From NCBI GenBank assembly GCA_031261485.1, contig JAISJO010000073.1, positions 1 to 38,316 of the forward strand: DNA of 38,316 bases. The letters are read 5' to 3'. This document shows, piece by piece, positions 16,037-25,300 of this stretch. Under the pieces are notes generated by a model that was not told where the DNA came from, ran no database searches, and saw nothing but the letters and a program-made list of their open reading frames with translations. The position numbers were made by a program, and so were the translations under genes. Origin of the DNA: Propionibacteriaceae bacterium (GTDB taxonomy: Bacteria; Actinomycetota; Actinomycetes; Propionibacteriales; Propionibacteriaceae). The number at the start of each line of letters is the position of its first letter. The first letter of the stretch is position 1.

Positions 16037-16501
16037 CTAGAACGGCGACATTTCATCGAGTATCCGGCCAGCGGCGACCATAATTGCTTCGACAGCATCG
16101 GAGTCCTCTGCCACATCGGCACTCTGGGCACGGGGTTCCTCGAAGTCGGGATACTCTAGGGCGTTGCGGTGCCTGCGCAGGCGCTCGAAAGGACGAAATA
16201 CGGCTCCTAGCGGCGGCACGAGCTGTGCACTCACTGCATCGTAGAGACCAAGGTGACCGCCTCGACTGGTCACGCGAAGTCCTTGGTTTTCGAGCATGGC
16301 CGCCAAGGACTTGCGAGCGGCATCGTAGAGGAGAGCGTACGCGCCTTCAGGATCATCCGAGGCCGCCTGTTGCGCTGTGGCCAGGTGGTTTCGAGCCTGT
16401 GCGAGCAGAGCCTCAGCACGTTCGCGGCTGGGCGGCACCTTCTGTAGATGCCCATCCGCCAGCATCTTGTCAATGACTGCCCGTCCCTGTTCCCATCTCA
16501 T
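16037..16501 (-). CDS. HEPN-domain protein (probable toxin of a HEPN/MNT pair)
   Basis: 154 aa, all-helical. It has the HEPN pattern of a conserved ALLYDAARKSLAAMLENQGLR helix pair and a C-terminal RLRRHRNALEYPD motif resembling the Rx4-6H/RN active-site region, where Tyr stands at the usual His position. This variant is like SAV_6107-type HEPN domains. Its ATG overlaps the TGA of the nucleotidyltransferase gene upstream (ATGA at 16498-16501), so the two are translationally coupled. HEPN proteins of such pairs are ribonucleases held inactive by AMPylation or binding by the MNT partner. That role is inferred here; the substitution could mean weak or absent RNase activity. Confidence 0.78.
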   Translation of the reverse strand: MRWEQGRAVIDKMLADGHLQKVPPSRERAEALLAQARNHLATAQQAASDDPEGAYALLYDAARKSLAAMLENQGLRVTSRGGHLGLYDAVSAQLVPPLGAVFRPFERLRRHRNALEYPDFEEPRAQSADVAEDSDAVEAIMVAAGRILDEMSPF

Positions 16502-17106
16502 GATTCCTCCTGTTCCGGCGGTGGGCCACCGAGAATGCTGACAAGCGGTGATTGCTGAACCGCTGCCATGAAAGTATCACCTGGATCCGGGTTTGCCCAG
16601 TATGCAGGCGAGACTCGGCGGATGCTAACTTCCCGGCGCAGCACAGTCCGGGCGGTGGATGCCGCACTATCCAGGGCATCCAAGGAAGGCTGACCGATGA
16701 CAAGGACATCGACATCACCAGGGACGCCGCCCACTTCGCCGCTGTACCGCGCAGCCCACGAACCGTACAAGTAAGCCTGCTCAATGCCCTCCACATCAGA
16801 AAGCTCTCTGGCCAGGACAGGGAGCGGGCCAAAGGTCACGGCCAGCAGGTCAGTCAGCGGGCCAGTGATGGCATTCTCTGGGGGGCGGCGTACCAGCCGC
16901 ATGTTGCCCAGCCGACGGTCAGCAAGGTAGCCGGTATCGACCAGGCGGTCCACTTCATGAGCTGCAGCGGTAACTGTCGCTTCGGCAATCCCCGCCAGCT
17001 GTGTGACACTGAACTCCTCGCCTGGCGACAGGTATATTGTTGCCAGGATTACTCCCTGAATCTGCGACCTCAGAAGCGGCAGTAAGGGCGGTGCAGTAAC
17101 TCGCAT
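16498..17106 (-). CDS. Winged-helix plus MNT-type nucleotidyltransferase (probable antitoxin)
   Basis: 202 aa. An N-terminal helix-turn-helix (FSVTQLAGIAEATVTAAAHEVDRLVDTG) is followed by a minimal nucleotidyltransferase domain with YLYGSWAARYSGEVGGVPGDVDVLV, the GSW...GDVDV catalytic pattern. Fusion of a DNA-binding domain to the MNT antitoxin suggests autoregulation of the operon. Just upstream of the start, 17104-17132 contain AGACTATGG...CCAGTCT, an imperfect palindrome that could be the operator. The ATG of MRVTAP was chosen; an ATG six codons earlier overlaps that palindrome. Confidence 0.8.
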   Translation of the reverse strand: MRVTAPPLLPLLRSQIQGVILATIYLSPGEEFSVTQLAGIAEATVTAAAHEVDRLVDTGYLADRRLGNMRLVRRPPENAITGPLTDLLAVTFGPLPVLARELSDVEGIEQAYLYGSWAARYSGEVGGVPGDVDVLVIGQPSLDALDSAASTARTVLRREVSIRRVSPAYWANPDPGDTFMAAVQQSPLVSILGGPPPEQEES

Positions 17107-17520
17107 AAGACTATGGTATAGCATCCAGTCTTATTAGAATAGCACGCCCGTACTCAATAGAAGGAGGAGATGGCAGCTCAGGCATTAATAGACCCCGTCG
17201 CGGTTAGGGCCGTGAGGCTTCCCCAAGACCAGCGGGACTTTCTTGCATTCATACCCCCCACAGTCCTGAGGCTAGAGGATGGCGATGCCATTCGACAGGA
17301 CCCGTCACATGGCTTCGGAGGATACGTTCGCTCAGATTCGCGCACGGCTCACTGCAAGGACAGAAGGGGACGGTCCTTTTTGTCTTGGCACGATGGTTCA
17401 CACATACCGTTGAGGAGAAGCGAATCTGTCAGACCAGCACATCAAAATCGACAAGACAAAAAGGACCCATTGGCCCTTATGCCAAATCCTGGAGGGCCTG
17501 GCTGATACGCATTTCCGCGT
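17107..17520. other. Non-coding region with MITE-like element
   Basis: No convincing gene. It contains the putative operator for the HEPN/MNT operon (17104-17132) and the MITE-like element at 17372-17467. The open frame running through 17170-17505 on the plus strand has no recognisable domain and crosses the MITE. Confidence 0.6.
17372..17467. repeat. MITE-like element (copy 2)
   Basis: Perfect 16-bp inverted repeats GGTCCTTTTTGTCTTG (17372-17387) and CAAGACAAAAAGGACC (17452-17467) enclosing 64 bases. Same termini and total size (96-98 bp) as the element at 13193-13290, but a different interior. Confidence 0.6.
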
Positions 17521-17835
17521 TCATAAGGGAATTGCCTCAGCCACAATGGCGGCATGCTTCGCTGTGATGCCACCTTCGCTTACCACATCCACTCGCGTTC
17601 CCAACAGATGGCACAGGCGATTCGGTAAATCAACGAAATCCCAAGCACGCGCCGGATTGACGCGCACGAGAATATCAATGTTAGAGTCAGGCGTATCTTC
17701 GCCTCGCGCCACAGACCCAAACACCCGTGGGTTCTGAGCGCCCGTCTCTTCGATGAGACGCAAAACGGCGGATCGATGACGGCGAAGACTCAGGGACGGA
17801 CGCACCGCCGCCTTTTCTGCCACCACAGTTGACAT
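17521..17835 (-). CDS. MntA-like nucleotidyltransferase (orphan antitoxin-type)
   Basis: 104 aa. Minimal nucleotidyltransferase: RRHRSAVLRLIEETGAQNPRVFGSVARGEDTPDSNIDILV gives the GSVARGE...DxD metal-binding pattern (DSNIDILV), followed by LCHLLGTRVDVV and an IVAEAIPL tail typical of MntA. Such proteins normally sit beside a HepT HEPN toxin; no HEPN gene is adjacent here, and a MITE-like element lies just beyond its stop, where the partner might have been. It begins 49 bases after the type-2 DUF6273 gene and may be co-transcribed with it. No strong Shine-Dalgarno is seen. Confidence 0.8.
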   Translation of the reverse strand: MSTVVAEKAAVRPSLSLRRHRSAVLRLIEETGAQNPRVFGSVARGEDTPDSNIDILVRVNPARAWDFVDLPNRLCHLLGTRVDVVSEGGITAKHAAIVAEAIPL

Positions 17836-17884
17836 GCCGCCATCATTGCGCGCCTCAAGACTCCCAAACGAGGATCAACGGACG

Positions 17885-18631
17885 CTAAGCGTTGAGATCA
17901 AGCCACAAAGCCGGGCGCACGCCGCCAGCGCCGCTGACGTTGTAGACATCGTCGCCAATGTCGTCGACATTGCCGTAGCTGCCCACACCAGCAGGGCCGT
18001 CCTGGCCGCCGCCAGGGGAACGCAGCCACCACCAACCCACATCCCCTAGAAACGTCGCAACTCGCTGACTATCACCCGCGAAATAGACCTGAGCCTCTTC
18101 TTTGCTTAGCAAGAAGACCCGATCCGTCCCTCCATCGATGGGCGTTTCGAGTACTCGACTTCGCACATGAGCAGGCAGACTCCCATAAAACTCCTTGTTG
18201 AGCCAAGAACGGAGCGAACTGCTCTGCCATTTGCCAGAGCCATTTGTGTCGAACGGCTTTCGCGCCACGCAGTGCCTGGAGACCACGAGGGCTCTCGCAC
18301 CTTCTTCATCCAGATACAGCAAGTCCCATTCGAGAGGCTCACTCTCCTTCGGCAAAGCCCTGATGTCCTGGTCAAGGACCGCTTCAAGAGCCGCTATTTT
18401 GACTCTGATATCCGAAATCTGCTGGTCGAATTCGCGTACTTTTGTCGTGGCAAACCCATCAAGGCCATTCCTCAATCGAGTCAACTCCGCGATCTGACTA
18501 TTCAGCGCACTCGTCTCCTTGTCAGTCTTCTCCTTCATTGTCGCTTTGAGCCGCTCTCTCGTCTGGGATGTCCCCTCTACGGTTCCGGCGTTGAGTTCTT
18601 CGATCTTTCGAAGTGCAGTTTCCCAGTCCAT
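17885..18631 (-). CDS. DUF6273-domain protein, type 2 (longest coiled coil)
   Basis: 248 aa. Residues 1-105 are a long coiled coil (TALRKIEELNAG, ATMKEKTDKETSALNSQIAELTR, VREFDQQISDIRVKIAALE). The domain follows: WDLLYLDEEGARALVVSRH, RKPFDTNGSGKWQSSSLRSWLN, PAHVRSRVLETPIDGGTDRVFLLS, VYFAGDSQRVATFLG, WWWLRSPG, GGVRPALWLDLNA. In the variable segment (about 17927-18010) its codons match those of the gene at 10179 at nearly every third base while first and second bases differ, e.g. GAC/TTC, ATT/GGT, GAT/ATT, AAT/CAT. Start: ATG of MDWETAL after AGGGGGAA; the open frame upstream is not used. It is the outermost member of the array, next to the tRNA cluster. Confidence 0.87.
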   Translation of the reverse strand: MDWETALRKIEELNAGTVEGTSQTRERLKATMKEKTDKETSALNSQIAELTRLRNGLDGFATTKVREFDQQISDIRVKIAALEAVLDQDIRALPKESEPLEWDLLYLDEEGARALVVSRHCVARKPFDTNGSGKWQSSSLRSWLNKEFYGSLPAHVRSRVLETPIDGGTDRVFLLSKEEAQVYFAGDSQRVATFLGDVGWWWLRSPGGGQDGPAGVGSYGNVDDIGDDVYNVSGAGGVRPALWLDLNA

Positions 18632-18746
18632 TGCCAATTCCCCCTGAGAACGTGTCTCACTCACTTGTGTTCGGAGCTTCGCCCCTGCGACCAGCTTCAA
18701 TCGCCTCGGACGATTGAGCAAGCTCATCGTCGCTCTGCTCAATCGC

Positions 18747-18821
18747 TGGTGGGCGACACAAGGATCGAACTTGTGACCTCTTCCGTGTCAGGGAAGCGCG
18801 CTACCGCTGCGCCAGCCGCCC
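18747..18821 (-). tRNA. tRNA-Val (GAC)
   Basis: Acceptor GGGCGGC / GTCGCCC, discriminator A and encoded CCA; anticodon stem CTTCC/GGAAG with loop CTGACAC giving anticodon GAC. T-arm has the GTTCGATCC core. It is the last of three tRNAs on the minus strand. Confidence 0.93.
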
Positions 18822-18843
18822 GGGCTGTTATTCAGTTGTGGAG

Positions 18844-18914
18844 AGGTCGGAACGGGATTTGAACCCGTGTACACGGATTTGCAGTCCGTTGCCTCGCCTC
18901 TCGGCCATCCGACC
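18844..18914 (-). tRNA. tRNA-Cys (GCA)
   Basis: Acceptor GGTCGGA / TCCGACC, anticodon loop CTGCAAA with GCA, T-arm GGGTTCAAATCCC. Discriminator U as expected for tRNA-Cys. CCA is not encoded. Confidence 0.93.
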
Positions 18915-18940
18915 AGGGAGTGATCCTGAAACCCTCTCCG

Positions 18941-19013
18941 AGCGGACAACGGGACTCGAACCCGCGACCCTCACCTTGGCAAGGTGATGCTCTACCAACT
19001 GAGCCATGTCCGC
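18941..19013 (-). tRNA. tRNA-Gly (GCC)
   Basis: Acceptor GCGGACA / TGTCCGC, anticodon stem ACCTT...AAGGT with loop TTGCCAA giving GCC, T-arm GGGTTCGAGTCCC, discriminator U. CCA not encoded. First of the Gly-Cys-Val cluster. Confidence 0.93.
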
Positions 19014-19103
19014 AATGCGCTGAACGCGAGGCACCACTTTACACAATGGGCCACCGTCGGGGCAAGCCGAAACGGGATGTTCGGCTCGTCTTCGGCTAAA
19101 CCG

Positions 19104-19958
19104 TCACAGTCGAGCGGTGGACACTTCCGTGACGAGGATGGCTCGCGCGCCCGCTTCCCACAAGGCGTCCATGAGACCCTGGTGCCCCTTCCTCGGCACG
19201 AGTGTACGCACGGCAGACCAACCCTCTTTGGCCAGCGGCGACACTGTGGGGCCCTCCAGACCGGGAGCCAGAGCAGTGGTCGCCTCCAAGCGGTCCTGGG
19301 GCACGTCGTAATCCACCAAGACGTAGTCGCGGGCCACAATCACCCCAGACAAACGCCGCACCAACCCCTCCATGCCTGCTGGGTCCTCGACGGCCTCGCG
19401 CTTGACGAGCACAGCCTCGGACTCCAAGATGACGTCCCCGAAGACCTCCAAGCCGGCCTTCTTCAGCGTCGAACCGGTCTCCACGACATCGGCGATGACG
19501 TCGGCGACCCCCAGACGCACAGCCGACTCCACAGCACCATCGAGATGAATCAGTCGGGCCCTCATCCCCTTGTCATCGAGGTATTTCGCCACGAGACCCG
19601 GATAAGAGGTGGCGATTCGGGTGTTGTCCAGCCCATCCAAGTCATAATCAGAACCACTCGGGCGCGCGAACCGGAACCGAGTCTGTCCAAACCCAAGAGG
19701 CAATACCTCGGCGACGTTGGCTCCCGAATCCAGGAGCATGTCACGGCCAGTGACACCCAAATCGAGCGTGCCCTCCCCCACGTACACCGCAATGTCGCGC
19801 GGGCGCAGATAGTAGAACTCAATCCCGTTGGCCTCATCAAGGAGCACGAGGTCCTTGAGGTCCCAGCGCTGGCGGTACCCGGCCGCTTTCAGCATGGCAG
19901 AGGCGTCCTCCGCAAGGGAGCCTTTGTTGGGCACAGCAATCTTCAGCACATCAGTCAC
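19104..19958 (-). CDS. hisG: ATP phosphoribosyltransferase, long form
   Basis: 284 aa. First enzyme of histidine synthesis: condenses ATP and PRPP to phosphoribosyl-ATP. IAVPNKGSLAEDASAMLKAAGY at the N-terminus, RPRDIAVYVGEGTLDLGVTGRDML, GAVESAVRLGVADVIADVVETGSTL (PRPP loop), and a C-terminal ACT-like regulatory domain (TVSPLAKEGWSAVRTLVPRKGHQGLMDALWEAGARAILVTEV) that identifies the HisG-long type with histidine feedback inhibition. No HisZ is needed. It follows the thioesterase by 67 bases and shares direction with hisE, the next enzyme in the pathway. Confidence 0.95.
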   Translation of the reverse strand: MTDVLKIAVPNKGSLAEDASAMLKAAGYRQRWDLKDLVLLDEANGIEFYYLRPRDIAVYVGEGTLDLGVTGRDMLLDSGANVAEVLPLGFGQTRFRFARPSGSDYDLDGLDNTRIATSYPGLVAKYLDDKGMRARLIHLDGAVESAVRLGVADVIADVVETGSTLKKAGLEVFGDVILESEAVLVKREAVEDPAGMEGLVRRLSGVIVARDYVLVDYDVPQDRLEATTALAPGLEGPTVSPLAKEGWSAVRTLVPRKGHQGLMDALWEAGARAILVTEVSTARL

Positions 19959-20025
19959 AGGTCAACTCTACAGGGACCGGTTCGAGGAAATAGGAGAACG
20001 CGGGTCCCAGATGGATGTGCAGCAC

Positions 20026-20484
20026 TCACACGACTTGGATCATGAGGGCACGACTGGTGGCGCACACCTCCCCTTCGGCTTCCAGACGGGCGTCGACCCA
20101 GATCTTGCGTCCGTCGATACTGCTCGCCTGAGCGATCAAGCGCAGCGGCACGCCGACCGGGGTTGGTTTGAGGTAGTCCACCGCCAGGGAGGCGGTCACG
20201 CATCGGGGGGACTCATCCTGGTCGGACAGCCCTAACTCGCGCGCCTTGGAGGCCGCTGCCGTCCCGGCGCTGTGGCAGTCCAGCACCGCTGCGACCACTC
20301 CGCCCCACAGATTGCCCGCCCATCCACCGGTCAACTCAGCCGGAGGTTTCACGACAGCAAAGGCCTGGTCGGGATGCTCCGGATCCCACGAACTGGAAAT
20401 GCGCCAGCCGTTCTGATTGAGCCTCCCACAGCCGTAGCAATGCGCGTAGTTATCAGGGTAGCGGTCTTGGAAGTATGTCGTCAC
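20026..20484 (-). CDS. Hotdog-fold thioesterase (PaaI/4HBT superfamily)
   Basis: 152 aa. The N-terminal CYGCGRLNQNGWRI motif and the hotdog helix WGGVVAAVLDCHSAGTAAA match PaaI-like acyl-CoA thioesterases; the strand TASLAVDYLKPTPVGVPLRL and the C-terminal strands complete the single hotdog fold. The physiological acyl-CoA is unknown. Starts with GTG. It lies between hisE and hisG in the same operon, 25 bases after hisE; neighbourhood conservation rather than a histidine role is the likely reason. Confidence 0.85.
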   Translation of the reverse strand: MTTYFQDRYPDNYAHCYGCGRLNQNGWRISSSWDPEHPDQAFAVVKPPAELTGGWAGNLWGGVVAAVLDCHSAGTAAASKARELGLSDQDESPRCVTASLAVDYLKPTPVGVPLRLIAQASSIDGRKIWVDARLEAEGEVCATSRALMIQVV

Positions 20485-20509
20485 GAGGCCAGCCTATCTC
20501 GGCCATCAC

Positions 20510-20776
20510 TCACAGATACTCGTACACGTCTTCCAAGCTCACATCGGCGGCGATCATCATGACCTGCGCCCAGTACAACAACTGCGAAATCTCCTCAGCG
20601 GCTTCCGCCTTCGACTGGTACTCGGCGGCCATCCACACCTCTGCGGCTTCCTCGACCACCTTCTTGCCGATGGAATGCACCCCCTCGTCCAACCGAGCCA
20701 GAGTGGTCGAACCCTCGGGACGGGTCACCGCGATGGTGCGCAGTTGCGCGTACAACTCCTCGAATGATTTGCTCAT
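20510..20776 (-). CDS. hisE: Phosphoribosyl-ATP pyrophosphatase
   Basis: 88 aa, the usual size for a stand-alone HisE. Second step of histidine synthesis, hydrolysing phosphoribosyl-ATP to phosphoribosyl-AMP. All-alpha NTP pyrophosphatase (MazG-like) fold with [36 protein letters not shown] and [16 protein letters not shown]; the EEAxE and E..D acidic residues that bind Mg are present. The ATG of MSKSFEEL has GAGAGGAAG directly upstream; the longer open frame overlaps non-coding DNA and argG. 76 bases downstream of argG, 25 bases before the thioesterase. Confidence 0.94.
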   Translation of the reverse strand: MSKSFEELYAQLRTIAVTRPEGSTTLARLDEGVHSIGKKVVEEAAEVWMAAEYQSKAEAAEEISQLLYWAQVMMIAADVSLEDVYEYL

Positions 20777-20852
20777 TTTCTTCCTCTCGGTTCCGGTCCA
20801 CATGAACGGGGTCTGCCACCTAGCAACAACCGTGCAAGCAGCTAAGCCGCGC

Positions 20853-22334
<1,482 letters not shown>

Positions 22335-22395
22335 TCATCCTCGCCGGGACCTGTTACTATTCCACGATGAATCACCCAACGGTGGAAGGACGACG

Positions 22396-25300
22396 ATGAA
22401 TCCGTACCCGGGCATCCCCGACGTCATCAACGGAAACGGGGCTGTGGCCCATGTCATGAAGTTGGTCTGCGGCGGAGTGATCGGCTATCCCATCACGCCC
22501 TCGACGGAAATCTCCGAAATTTTCGAGGCAGGACGCGCAGAGGGCCAGATCAACATTTGGGGCAAGCACCCTTTCTTCGTCGAGGCCGAAGGCGAACACT
22601 CCGCGCAGTCCGGCGCTCTGGGCGCGGCCATGACGGGTGGCAACTTCATCTCCAACGCTTCGAGTTCGCAGGGGATTCTGTATGCCTTGGAGTCCCACTA
22701 CGTGACAACGGGCAAGAAAATCGGCGGATTCGTCCTCCATGTCGCCGCGCGCGTGGTGACCCGCCATTCCCTCAATGTCATGGCTGGCCACGACGATGTG
22801 TATTCCCTCTTGCCCGCAGGGTACACCATCTTGTTCGGCTCCAACCCCCAAGAGGCCGCCGACCTCGCCGCCATCGCGTACCGGGCGACTTCCCTGTCCC
22901 TGGTCCCTGTGGCCAATGCGATGGACGGGTTCGCCACGTCCCATGTCATGAGTGAAGTGCTCTTGCCTGAACCCGACTTGCTCAAGGCATATCTGGGCGA
23001 CCCCTCCGGACGCATCGCCTGTCCGACCGTTGCTCAAGAGATGCTCTTCGGAGCCAAAGGTCGCGTGGATTCCCTGACGAAATGGCTTGTCAAGCATAGT
23101 TCTGACCTGGGGCCCGATACCGTTGCCGAGCTCACGGGATACCTCGACACCCATGCCGATCAGGTGGAGGCCGACAATGACGGCGCACTGGTCCCTGACG
23201 TTGCCTCACGTCTGCCCGAGGCCTTGCGCGCTCAGTTCCGCCGCGCATGGAAGGGCGCGTGGGCCAAGGGGACTCGCCAGTTGGTGCCCGCGCTCATCGA
23301 CCCGAATAACCCCGGTCTCATCGGCGGTGTGCAAAACCAGCCAGACTTCCAAGCCGGCGCCGCCGACCATCGCACACACTTCGTTGCCGCTGTCCCCGCA
23401 CTCGTGCGTCAAGCGATGAAGGAGTACACCGACCTCACAGGACGCGAATACACCCCCATCCATCGCTACGGGCCCGAAGACGCCGACGTGGTGGTTGTCG
23501 GTCTGGGTTCCATCACCGACGACGCTCGCGCCCTCCTGCCTTACCTCGAAACACAGGGCATCAAGGCGGCAGTCGTCTCCGTGAAACTGCTCCAGCCCTT
23601 CCCCGCTGAGGAATTGGTCGCGGCCATCAAGGGCGCCAAGCGCGTCACCGTCTTGGAACGCAGCGAGGACAACGCTCTGACAAGGGCCGTCAAGCAATCA
23701 CTGTTTGAGGCGGGCGTCTCCGCTTCTGACCTGCCCATCACCACGGCCATCTTCGGATTGGGCTCCCACGATGTGCAACCGCGCGACCTCATCGCCGTCT
23801 TCCGCGCCATGATGGAACCGCCGAAGGCTCCACTCATTTACGTCGGCTCGCGATTCTTCGTCAAGAATCCGGCCTCTCCCACCTTGGCCGCCATCCAGGA
23901 CCGCCTGCGTCAGGCGTATCCCGAGACTGAGGCAATGGCCCTTGAAGTAGGTGACAACCCACCCGGGCTGTTGCCTCCCGAAGCCCTGCGCATCCGCTTC
24001 CATTCGGTCGGCGGATATGGCACAGTCTCCACGGGCAAGTTGCTCACCGACATGCTCTCATCGATGTTGCACATGCATTCCAAGTCGTCCCCGAAGTACG
24101 GTTCGGAGAAATCGGGGGCGGCCACGAACTTCTATCTCACCTTGTCACCAGAGGATGTGCTCTTCACCAACGCCACACTGGAAGATGTCGAAGTCGTCGT
24201 CTCCCCGGACCACAAGGTCTTCGAGCACGACCGTCCTCTGCGGGGTCTGGTCGAGGGTGGGACCTTCATCCTCCAGTCCGACAAGTCTCGCGCAGATGTG
24301 TGGCACAGTCTGCCTGCGTACGCGCGCGCTGAACTCATCGCCAAACACATCCGGTTCATTGTGATAGACGCCTTCGCTGTCGCCAAACGCCATGCGCCCG
24401 ATTCGTCTTTGGAGACCCGCATGATGGGCATCGCCTTCATCGGCGCCATCATTGCCAATGTGCCCGCCATCACAGGCGGAGCCGACGAGAACCAGGTCAA
24501 AGAGCTTGTCATGCGTGAGATCGAGAAGAAGTTCGGCTCGAAGGGCACCAAGGTCGTCGAAGCCAACATGGCGGTCGTCCTGGACGGCATCCAGGCGTCC
24601 CGGGTCTTTGACTATGAGCAATACGCACTTGACCAATACGCGGACACTGGCAAGTCGCCTGTTCTGTCCGGTCGCCTTGTGCCTGCGACCTCGCAGTCCG
24701 CGCCGGCTGGGTTGTACGATCCTGCGTACTTCGATGACATGCTGGGCCGCCCCTTCCGCGAAGGATGGGCCGACCAAGCTCCCGTCGTCCCTGGTTCCGG
24801 GTTGTTCATGTCGCGGGCCACAGGTTCCAACAAGAACAAAGGCATCTTCCGTTTGCAGGTTCCAACCTTCGACCAGACCAAATGCACCGCCTGTTTGGAA
24901 TGTGCTCTGGCTTGCCCGGATTCGGCCATCCCGAACACGGCCCACGAAATCGTGGACCTGCTCACGAGGGCGATTCGCGCGGCGCAACTGTGCGACGAAC
25001 ACAAGGATTACCTGCTTGGTTTCACCTCGGCGTGGGCGGACCAAGTCCGCGCCGCCTTGCTGGACGACCCGAAGGCAAAGGACTTCGCCGAGGTCGTCCG
25101 CGCGACTGCTGGAGTCGTCCCCGACCTGGCCGACGAGCATCTGGACGCCATTCTCACATCAGTCAAGGCATTCCCTGTTGCCCGCATTCGTCCCATCTTC
25201 GACGCGATGGAGAAGAAGGAACCCGGTTCGGGCGCTTTGTATTCCGTGGTCATCGACCCGTGGAAGTGCACAGGATGCTTGCAGTGCGTCGACGTCTGCG

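Noticed and set aside
17170..17505. Plus-strand open frame of 111 codons
   Set aside because: It runs through a MITE-like element and has no family features or ribosome site upstream beyond a chance GGAGGAG.
985..18631. CRISPR or simple tandem-repeat explanation for the repeated blocks
   Set aside because: Repeats are whole coding domains hundreds of bases apart with a variable core, not short direct repeats with spacers.
985..18631. A DGR reverse transcriptase or template repeat inside the island
   Set aside because: No open frame has a YxDD-type reverse transcriptase motif, and none of the non-coding stretches shows the AAC-rich core flanked by the WWWLRSPG and VRPALWL coding sequences.
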